Positions 7,828-14,277 of a stretch of DNA of 34,846 bases are shown in pieces (the first letter of the stretch is position 1; the number at the start of each line of letters is the position of its first letter). The stretch is from NCBI GenBank assembly GCA_011523845.1, contig WTFV01000192.1, positions 1-34,846 of the forward strand, written 5' to 3'. The notes beneath the pieces are model-generated. The model made no database searches and was not told the DNA's origin. It worked only from the letters and a program-made list of their open reading frames with translations. The DNA is from Acidobacteriota bacterium. Lineage in GTDB: Bacteria > Acidobacteriota > Vicinamibacteria > Vicinamibacterales > UBA8438. Position numbers and translations under genes: made by a program.

Positions 7828-8964
7828 ATGACCGGACGACGAGTCGCGAGCATCGACGCCCTTCGGGGGCTCGTCATGCTGCTCATGCTGGTGGACCACG
7901 TGCGCGAGACGGTCTACCTGCACGCGCAGGTCGGCGATCCGGTGGACGTCATGACGACTCCGCCCGGGCTGTTCTTCACCCGTTCGCTGAGCCACATCTG
8001 CGCCCCGGTCTTCATCGCCCTGACCGGGCTCGGCGCCTGGTTCCACGGCGCGACCCACACGCGGCGGGAGACGTCCACGTTCCTGCTCGAGCGCGGCGCG
8101 TTCCTCGTGCTGCTCGAGCTCACCGTCGTGGGGTTCGCGTGGACGGCGGAGTTTCCTCCCTCGCGGTTCTTCCTGCAGGTGATCTGGTGCATCGGCATCT
8201 GCATGATCGCGCTCGCGGGGCTGCTGCACCTGAGCCGGCCCTGGCAGCTCGCGGTGGGACTGCTGCTGGTCGCGGGGCACAACCTGCTCGACGGCGTCGT
8301 CCTCACCGGCGAGTCCCCGTTCTTCGTTCCCTGGGCCATCCTGCACCAGCGCGACATCATCGAGCTCGGCGCCGGCGTGACCGCGCGAACGAGCTATCCC
8401 GTCCTCCCGTGGATCGGGGTCATCGTCCTCGGCTACGCGACGGGGCCGTGGTTCGCACGCATCCGGGCGGAGGGAACGACGATCCGCCGTCTGCTGACGC
8501 TGGGCGCCGCCCTGCTCGCCGGCTTCGTGGCGATCCGCTGGCTGAACGTCTACGGGGACGCTCCCTGGTTCGTGGCCCCCGACGCGCTGACGACGGTGAT
8601 GAGCTTCCTGTCCCTCACCAAGTACCCGCCGTCGCTGCTGTTCCTGCTGGCGACGCTGGGGGCCGGGGCGGTCCTGCTGGCGCTGTTCGAAGCGGCCGAG
8701 GACCGGCGAACCACCGCGGCGATCGCGATCTTCGGGGCGGCCCCGATGTTCTTCTACGGCGTCCATCTGTACGTGCTGAAGGCAGGCTACCTCGTCGCCT
8801 ATGCCCTGTACGGGCCGAATCAGGGCGAGTACCTGAGCGTGCCGAACCTGGGAGTTCTGTGGCTCCTGGCCGCCGCGCTGGCGGTACCGCTCTACTATCC
8901 GACCCGTGGATTCGCCCGCTGGAAGCGGAGACGCAGGGATCTTGTCTGGCTGCGCTACTTTTGA
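7828..8964 (+). CDS. DUF1624 / heparan-alpha-glucosaminide acetyltransferase-like membrane protein
   Basis: 378 residues with about ten hydrophobic segments. The N-terminus, SIDALRGLVMLLMLVDHVRE, is the hallmark of the DUF1624/HGSNAT-type acyltransferase family, with the conserved histidine in DHVRE. Other family-like features are TRSLSHICAPVFIALTG (about residues 52-68) and PLYYPTRGFARWK near the C-terminus. Members are thought to move acyl groups across the cytoplasmic membrane onto sugars or other acceptors; the acceptor here is unknown. The start at 7828 gives the family N-terminus. There is no strong ribosome site, only GAGAATGACCCC. It is transcribed away from the minus-strand TonB block. 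Confidence 0.85.
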   Translation: MTGRRVASIDALRGLVMLLMLVDHVRETVYLHAQVGDPVDVMTTPPGLFFTRSLSHICAPVFIALTGLGAWFHGATHTRRETSTFLLERGAFLVLLELTVVGFAWTAEFPPSRFFLQVIWCIGICMIALAGLLHLSRPWQLAVGLLLVAGHNLLDGVVLTGESPFFVPWAILHQRDIIELGAGVTARTSYPVLPWIGVIVLGYATGPWFARIRAEGTTIRRLLTLGAALLAGFVAIRWLNVYGDAPWFVAPDALTTVMSFLSLTKYPPSLLFLLATLGAGAVLLALFEAAEDRRTTAAIAIFGAAPMFFYGVHLYVLKAGYLVAYALYGPNQGEYLSVPNLGVLWLLAAALAVPLYYPTRGFARWKRRRRDLVWLRYF

Positions 8965-9139
8965 GTTTTCCACCCGGCAGGGCCGGACCCGCGCATGGAT
9001 GGAACCTGGGTGAGTTTCCCGGTAGACCGTCAGCCGCAAGCCTCGTGCGGCCCGCGGCGCGGCGCGCGCCGATCGGCCGACCGTCTCAGGGGTCAACACG
9101 GCCGACGTGCTGGAGAACCTGGAGCTCCTGGAGGAAGCG

Positions 9140-9523
9140 ATGAACGATCTCGAGCGGAACAAATCGAACGTGGTCGATTTCTACGATCTGATGTTCAACA
9201 AGTGCGAACCGCGTCGAGCCGTCGAGTTGTATGTCGGCGCCGAGTACGTGCAGCACAACCCGCATGTCCGAACCGGCAAGGACGGTTTCGTGGACTACTT
9301 CGAACGCATGGCGAGCGAGTATCCCGGCAAGTCAGTCGAGTTCAAGCGCGTGATTGCCGAGGGGTCCCTGGTAGTCCTGCACTGCCGTCAGTCGTGGCCG
9401 GGCGATCGGGACTATGCGGGGATCGACATCTTCCGCCTGGACGAGCAGGGCAAGATCGTCGAGCACTGGGACGTGCTGCAGGAGATGCCAATGACGAGTG
9501 CACATGCGAACGGAATGTTCTGA
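9140..9523 (+). CDS. SnoaL-like / NTF2-fold protein
   Basis: 127 residues, the usual length for single-domain NTF2-like proteins. The pattern [10 protein letters not shown]...[13 protein letters not shown]...GKDGFVDYF and the ending VEHWDVLQ is that of the predicted SnoaL-like aldol-condensation/polyketide-cyclase-related group. It is likely a cytoplasmic alpha+beta barrel with a small hydrophobic pocket; the substrate is unknown. The ATG at 9140 is chosen over an in-frame upstream start at 9107 because GGAGG stands 5-6 nt before it. The gene stands alone on the plus strand, 175 nt after the DUF1624 gene. Confidence 0.85.
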   Translation: MNDLERNKSNVVDFYDLMFNKCEPRRAVELYVGAEYVQHNPHVRTGKDGFVDYFERMASEYPGKSVEFKRVIAEGSLVVLHCRQSWPGDRDYAGIDIFRLDEQGKIVEHWDVLQEMPMTSAHANGMF

Positions 9524-9766
9524 CGAGCTCGCCGAGCTCGCACCGGCCTCCGCGCGTTCGGGTAGGAAGGTGAGCGGCACGGTGGTCGATTCGGCGAGCG
9601 AACAACCGGTTTTCCGGCCGGCAGTATATTGCGGTGGGAACGGGCTTCTCGGGAACGTCGGGGGACCTTCACCGCGCTGGCCCGGGAGTTGCGTCCGAGC
9701 CGCGGGAACAACCTGTTCGTGTTCGGGTTGCCCTGACCCGCGTCCGACCGGCGCGAGCAGGGGACA

Positions 9767-10378
9767 ATGGCTGACGACGAGACCTTCCGGCTGATCCTCG
9801 CCCTCGGGATGGCGGCCTTCCTGCCGGTCGCCCTCTACCACCGGATCCGGTCGCGGGCGAGCGGCGAGAAGCTCGACCGCCGCCGGGAAGGACTGTTCAT
9901 CCTCCTCACGCTGCGTCCCTGCGGGCTGGCGGCGATGGGCGGCCTCGTCGCCTTCGTCCTCGACCCCGCCTGGATGGCGTGGGCCGCCGTGCCGCTGCCC
10001 GCCGCCCTGCGCTGGGCCGGTGTGGCGATCGGTCTGCCCACCGTGGCGCTCGGCATCTGGACGTTCCGCAGCCTCGGCCGGAACATCACCGACACGGTCG
10101 TCACCAGACGCGAGCACAGGCTGGTAACGAGCGGTCCGTACCGCTACGTCCGTCACCCGTTCTACGTCACTACCGCCCTCGCGTTCGCCGCCAACGCCCT
10201 CACGACGGCGAACTGGTTCATCGCGTCGACGGGTTTCGCCGCCCTGGCGCTCCTGGTGATCCGGACCGCGACCGAGGAAGCGAAGCTCGTCGAGCGCTTC
10301 GGCGACGACTACCGGCGCTACATGGCGCGGACGGGCCGCTTCTTCCCGCGCCTCCGGTCCGCGCCGGCGGCGGAGTAG
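9767..10378 (+). CDS. Isoprenylcysteine carboxyl methyltransferase (ICMT)-like membrane protein
   Basis: 203 residues with four to five hydrophobic segments. The C-terminal methyltransferase signature is complete: GPYRYVRHPFY (residues 123-133) followed by an acidic residue pair and ERFGDDYRRYM (176-186), as in the ICMT/PEMT family that binds S-adenosylmethionine at the membrane. In bacteria these small proteins methylate lipids or unknown substrates. The start ATG has AGGGG 4 nt upstream. A second, frameshifted copy lies at 12129-12741 and a third copy of only the tail at 11005-11062, so the locus has undergone duplication. This is the only intact copy. Confidence 0.88.
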   Translation: MADDETFRLILALGMAAFLPVALYHRIRSRASGEKLDRRREGLFILLTLRPCGLAAMGGLVAFVLDPAWMAWAAVPLPAALRWAGVAIGLPTVALGIWTFRSLGRNITDTVVTRREHRLVTSGPYRYVRHPFYVTTALAFAANALTTANWFIASTGFAALALLVIRTATEEAKLVERFGDDYRRYMARTGRFFPRLRSAPAAE

Positions 10379-10402
10379 GCCATCAGCGTTCGCCGCTTCG
10401 GT

Positions 10403-10609
10403 GTGTATGATACATACATTGGCAGCGCGGCAGTCATCAAGCGGCTCAAGCGGGACGGGTGGAAGCGAACGCAGGTGCGCGGCAGCCACCAGCAGTTCAC
10501 GCACCCGAACCGACCCGGTCGGGTCACGGTTCAGCACCCGCGCAAGGACATCCCGACTGGCACGCTGCGCAACATCTATCGACAGGCCGGATGGCCGTGG
10601 GGGAAGTGA
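10403..10609 (+). CDS. hicA: HicA-type mRNA interferase toxin
   Basis: A small protein of about 68 residues with the HicA double-stranded-RNA-binding-like fold. Key pieces are VIKRLKRDGWKRTQVRGSH, whose catalytic histidine lies in GSHQQF, and then VTVQHPRKDIPTGTLRNI. HicA toxins cleave mRNA and are neutralised by HicB. The stop TGA overlaps the hicB start by one base (TGATG), so the pair is translationally coupled with toxin first, as usual. The start is uncertain. The GTG at 10403 is the only conventional in-frame codon before the domain but overlaps a -10-like box. An ATT at 10418 would give the usual short N-terminus. Confidence 0.85.
   Translation: MYDTYIGSAAVIKRLKRDGWKRTQVRGSHQQFTHPNRPGRVTVQHPRKDIPTGTLRNIYRQAGWPWGK
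10404..10418 (+). promoter_or_regulatory. Putative -10 element within an inverted repeat before hicA
   Basis: TATGAT (10406-10411) is a good -10 box inside a short AT-rich island. It overlaps the palindrome TGTATG-ATA-CATACA (10404-10418). HicB-type antitoxins repress their own operon through such operators, so an autoregulatory site is plausible. The overlap with the proposed GTG start of hicA makes either the start or the promoter assignment uncertain. Confidence 0.45.
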
Positions 10610-10998
10610 TGCAGTACCTCGTAGTCGTGCACCGAGACCGACCGGACGGATCATGTGGTGTCACGGTGCCGGATCTGCCGGGTTGCTTCTCGGCCGGCGA
10701 CACCCTCGCGGATGCGTTGCAGAACGCGGCAGAAGCAATCGCGCTGCACGTCGAAGGAATGCTGACGGATGGCGAGCCGGTGCCGCCGCCAAGCGACACC
10801 ATCGATCCAGATGGTGGAATCGTTGCCGCCGTCACCGTCGATGACGGCCTGATGTCGGAACGAGCGGTACGCGTGAACGTCACCCTGCCGTCACGGTTGC
10901 TGGCGTTGATCGACCGCGTCGCGAAGCGAACCAAGGGCGGTCGGTCAGGACTGTTGACGACGGCCGTGCTTGCGTATCTCGGACGCGGCCGAACGTGA
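10609..10998 (+). CDS. hicB: HicB-type antitoxin with ribbon-helix-helix C-terminus
   Basis: 129 residues. The N-terminal partial RNase-H-like HicB domain shows YLVVVHRD...CGVTVPDLPGCFSAGDTL and LQNAAEAIALHVEGM (about residues 3-50). The C-terminal part (about 85-128) reads RVNVTLPSRLLALIDRVAK and GLLTTAVLAYL, a ribbon-helix-helix DNA-binding fold used for autorepression. The ATG at 10609 directly overlaps the hicA stop. The stop codon is followed within 6 nt by a displaced copy of the ICMT gene tail, suggesting that the pair sits inside a rearranged ICMT locus. Confidence 0.88.
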   Translation: MQYLVVVHRDRPDGSCGVTVPDLPGCFSAGDTLADALQNAAEAIALHVEGMLTDGEPVPPPSDTIDPDGGIVAAVTVDDGLMSERAVRVNVTLPSRLLALIDRVAKRTKGGRSGLLTTAVLAYLGRGRT

Positions 10999-11004
10999 AC
11001 CTGA

Positions 11005-11062
11005 CGGCGCTACATGGCGCGGACGGGGCGCTCCTCCCCGCGCCCGATGTCCGCGCCGCCGA
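11005..11062 (+). pseudogene. Remnant of an ICMT-like gene tail
   Basis: CGGCGCTACATGGCGCGGAC at 11005 and the following ~35 nt match the last part of the intact ICMT gene (from about 10313) with scattered changes and loss of the stop. The intact gene lies 630 nt upstream, so HicAB is bracketed by two copies of the same gene end. Confidence 0.7.
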
Positions 11063-11158
11063 CGCCACCACATCCTGCTGGCTCTGCAACGCCGGCATCG
11101 AACGCCGCCGCGCATGAGCGGCATCGGATTGCACGTCCCCTCACGAACACTGAGTCGG

Positions 11159-11338
11159 TCAGAACCCCCACACTGCCATCAGGACCGGCTGCGCCGTCAT
11201 CGGCAGGTGAAGCAGCGGCGTGAAAGTGATGCCACCCCGTAGGTAGAGCCCCCGCAGACGCCGTATGGCGAGCAGCTCGGCGTGCGACAGGCCCCAGACA
11301 TCGAGTCCGGCCTCCGTCTCGCCGTCGTGGTACGCCCG
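11159..11338 (-). pseudogene. C-terminal fragment of an unrecognised membrane protein (tentative)
   Basis: A minus-strand frame ending at 11159 has a protein-like composition for about 59 codons: LDVWGLSHAELLAIRRLRG, then ITFTPLLHLPMTAQPVLMAV before the stop. It has no start codon or ribosome site, and the frame becomes arginine/proline-rich and coding-unlike further upstream. I do not recognise the family. It may be a truncated gene in the decayed zone, or chance. Confidence 0.25.
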
Positions 11339-11457
11339 TCGGGATCTCCGGACTCCGTGTGCGCACGGGCTCCCAGGGGGGCGGAGCCTGCGCCCGGGGC
11401 CGCGTGAGCCGAAAGCGCGCCGGTTGACGCACTACCGTGCAAGGGAAGGAGCCGATG

Positions 11458-11991
11458 ATGCGAAGAACCACTCTCGCGCTCGCCGTCGCCGCCGCCCTCG
11501 CCGCGCCCGTCGCGGCGCAAGAGTCCGCACCCGCGCCCGAGCGGCGGGGAACGATCGGCGCCGCGATCCTGCACTTCGCGAGCGACGATCGCCGATGGCC
11601 GTACGTCGGCTTGGACGGGACGTTCCGTGTCGGGCGGTTCGAGGTGCAGGCGACCTACTTCCGCGACACGATGCGGTACGACGACTTCGATCCGGAGTAC
11701 GCATGGACGCGCACCCTCGAATGGTACTCAGGGGGGATCATCTGGCCGTTGTCGCCGTCGCCGGCTCGGTTCCGGCCGCACGTGCTCACCGGCTTCCAGA
11801 TGTTCCGGGACACGACGAGCGACGGCTCCTTCCCGCATCGTCGCCCCGCCGTTTACGGCGGACTCGGCGCGGAGTTCCCGCTGGGCGGGCGACTGTTCGC
11901 GCGGGTGCAGTACATGACGCTTGCCGTTTACGTCTATGAGGAGATCTATGTCGGGTACGCTGGCCGCGCGAGCATCGGGATCGGATTCTGA
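11458..11991 (+). CDS. Small outer-membrane beta-barrel-like protein
   Basis: 177 residues with a clear signal peptide (MRRTTLALAVAAALAAPVAA, cleaved before QE). The mature part has alternating aromatic/hydrophobic strands (RFEVQATYFRDTMRY; RTLEWYSGGIIWPL; GRLFARVQYMTLAVYVYEEI) and ends GRASIGIGF with a terminal phenylalanine, as in outer-membrane barrels. Two adjacent ATGs occur at 11455 and 11458. The second has AGGAG at 6 nt and is preferred. No specific family is recognised; an OmpA-like or OMP_b-brl small barrel is the best guess. It is intact while sitting between ICMT remnants. Confidence 0.75.
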   Translation: MRRTTLALAVAAALAAPVAAQESAPAPERRGTIGAAILHFASDDRRWPYVGLDGTFRVGRFEVQATYFRDTMRYDDFDPEYAWTRTLEWYSGGIIWPLSPSPARFRPHVLTGFQMFRDTTSDGSFPHRRPAVYGGLGAEFPLGGRLFARVQYMTLAVYVYEEIYVGYAGRASIGIGF

Positions 11992-12128
11992 GCTGGCCGG
12001 GGGGAAGTCGAGAAACGCTCAAGTTGGGTGCGCGCGCGAAATGATCGCGATTCCGGCGGCGTTCTTGGACGGCCGTGCCGGCTCTGTACATACGTTGATC
12101 CGCATCCGACCGGCGCGCGCAAGGGGCA

Positions 12129-12741
12129 ATGCCTGACGATCAGACGTTCGGCTGGTCCTCGCCCTCGGGATGGCGGCCTTCCTGCCGGTCGCCCTCTACC
12201 ACCGCGTCCGCTTGCAGGCCAGCGGCGAGAAGCTTGACCGTCGTCAGGAGGACTGTTCATCCTCCTCACGTTGCGCCCCTGCGGGCTGGCGGCGACGGGC
12301 GGCCTCGTGGCGTTCGTCCTCAATCCGGCCTGGATGGCGTGGATGTCCGTGCCGCCGCCCGCCGCGCTGGGCTGGGCGGGCGTGGCGATCGGACTGCCCA
12401 TGGTGGCGCTCGGCGACTGGACGTTCCGCAGCCTTGGCCGGAACATCACCGACACCGTCGTCACCAGACGCGAGCACACGCTGATAGCGAGCGGTCCGTA
12501 CCGCTACGTCCGCCATCCGTTCTACGTCACCTCCGCCTTCGCGTTCGCCGCCAACGCCCTCGCACGGCGAACTGGTTCATCGCCTCGACGGGCTTCGCCG
12601 TCCTGACGCTCCTGGTGGTCTGGACCGCAACCGAGGAAGGGAAGCTCGTCGAGCGGTTCGGCGACGACTGACTACCGGCGCTACATGGCACGGACGGGCC
12701 GCTTGTTTCCGCGCTTCCGGTCGGTGCCGGCGCCGGAGTAG
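12129..12741 (+). pseudogene. Frameshifted second copy of the ICMT-like gene
   Basis: This copy aligns along its whole length, and in the ~30 nt upstream of the start, with the intact ICMT gene at 9767-10378. At least four indels break it: a lost base near 12150, a lost base near 12250, a lost base near 12563, and four extra bases (GACT) near 12670. The signature GPYRYVRHPFYV is still readable in one frame, and RYMARTGRLFPRFR in the frame used at the end. With so many shifts no functional product is expected. The intact neighbour argues against simple sequencing error. Confidence 0.85.
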
Positions 12742-13091
12742 GCCATACTCCGCGACCCAACCCGACGCCGGGGATCGCCGCAACCCACTGGTGCTCGGGC
12801 AACGTCTCCACCACCATCGCCGGTAGCTGTTCCGAAGCCGTTCGAGGTCCCTCAGGCGATCTCCTTCTGTCTCTCGATGGCCACTCAGCACAGAGCTGAT
12901 CACGCCCGTCATTCACGCCGGAAGGCAGCCGGATCGTCCCTCATCTCGGCGACGGCGGATCCGCCCAACAAGCCTACGCCGGGGGATCGCGGCTATCGGC
13001 TGGCAGGGAATTTCGCGCGGCTATCCGCGTCACCGTGTCGCGCCGGGTGCCATCGTCACCGTCGTCCGGATCGACTACGCTGAGTACGCCC
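12742..13091. other. Gene-free stretch in the decayed zone
   Basis: No convincing coding frame, hairpin or promoter. A short motif, ACGCCGGGG followed by ATCGC, occurs near 12769 and again near 12975, and GCGGCTATC occurs twice near 12990-13025. These may be remnants of older duplications. Confidence 0.4.
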
Positions 13092-13440
13092 ATGGCAGAG
13101 CGTATCTACACCCGAGATCAGCAGGGGCGGCTGGGAACCGCTCGAAGGGGAGCGCTTCGCGACGGAGGACGAACTCCAGGCCCTCATCGCCGAGCATCCG
13201 GAACTGCTCGACGGGACTCAGATGCGACCGGACGCTCCCCGGCGCTGGATTCTCACTGCCCGAGAGCAAGGAATCGCCGAATCGTCCGATGCGACAGCAC
13301 GATGGGCGGTCGACCATTTGCTCGTTGATCAGGACGCCGTGCCGACGCTGGTCGAAGTCAAGAGGGGGTCGAACCCCGAGATCCGGCGCACCATCGTGGG
13401 GCAAATGCTGGAGTACGCGGCGCACGCGGCGCAGCGGCGT
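13092..13440 (+). pseudogene. Broken PD-(D/E)XK-type nuclease gene, N-terminal half
   Basis: The frame begins MAERIYTRDQQGRLG at 13092, then shifts by one base near 13130 to GGWEPLEGERFATEDELQAL and IAEHPELLDG. It continues as WAVDHLLVDQDAVPTLVEVKR, GSNPEIRRTIVGQMLEYAAHA. The D...E-x-K arrangement (DHLLVDQD, then EVK) and the following RRTIVGQMLEYA helix are typical of a widespread PD-(D/E)XK endonuclease-like family encoded near defence and DNA-repair genes. A second frame break occurs near 13440, where the family-like sequence stops. The protein cannot be made intact. Confidence 0.7.
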
Positions 13441-14231
13441 CGGATACGGCGCGCGTTCACGAGTTCTTCCAGGCCGCATCCCGAACGGCGCGAACCTATC
13501 TGAGCGTCGATCGAGGCGCACGCAATCTCGGGGCGATGCTCGTGACGGTGCTTCCGGCGATGGACGGCGGATCCGATCTGCGGTTGGAAGGAATCGCCGT
13601 GGACGAGTCGCTGATCCAGGGCACCGTACCGGAGGCCGTGATAGCGAACGCCGCAATCAACCAGCTCGATGTCCAGGATGCGGACCTTCGGGCCGTGACG
13701 TTCGAGGAGGACTGCTGGATCGGGACGCTCATCGTGGACGAGACCACGCGGGTGTCGCCCTCCTGTCCGGTTCCCGACCGCATTCGGCGTCAGGGCGTCG
13801 GTGCCGGTAACGACTCGGTGTTGGAAGAGTACGAGGAACGCACCGACTGGCTCGACCGGCACGGACGGATGCAACCCGCCGCGCAGCGAGACGATGCCGG
13901 GCTCGTGCCCAACGACCTGCGCGACGACGAGTTGGTGACGTTGCTCGAACGCGCCTGGCGCAACCGCGCCTACTGGATTCCCAAGGACAAGGACAACGAC
14001 GACCAGTTCGCCAGATTCGTCGGCAATCCGCGTTGGCTCGACCTGCTCGACTTGCTGGGAGAGCACGACCTGGTACGCGAGGAACAACTGTCCTCGAAAG
14101 GACGCACGAGCACGTTCGTGCACATCAAGCGCCGAACGGAAATCCTGGTGGCAGATCCCGAGGACACGCAGATTCGGAACCTCTATTCATCGCTGGTCGA
14201 GAGAATCCGCGGCCACGACCGCCGAGCGTGA
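13441..14231 (+). pseudogene. C-terminal fragment of a large, possibly NTPase-type protein
   Basis: After the frame break the reading continues as RVHEFFQAASRTARTYLS and, from an ATG at 13536, 231 more residues. It contains a pentapeptide-like stretch (LDVQDADLRAVTFEE), an acidic middle, and a C-terminal helical/winged-helix-like part (NPRWLDLLDLLGEHDLVREE, FVHIKRRTEILV). This pattern, with a residual pentapeptide layer followed by a winged helix, resembles the C-terminus of large STAND/NACHT-like or similar P-loop proteins; this is inference from pattern only. No Walker motifs are present in the fragment. The ATG at 13536 could permit a truncated product, but there is only a weak GGGGCG before it. 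Confidence 0.5.
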
Positions 14232-14277
14232 AAGTGGGTCCGGTGCCTCGCTCTCCGTCAACCGTCTTTCCGCGGGC

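Noticed and set aside
12527..12916. A minus-strand frame with the phrase MVVETLPEHQWVAAIPGVG
   Set aside because: It runs antisense through the decayed ICMT copy. It has no family match that I can name and no ribosome site.
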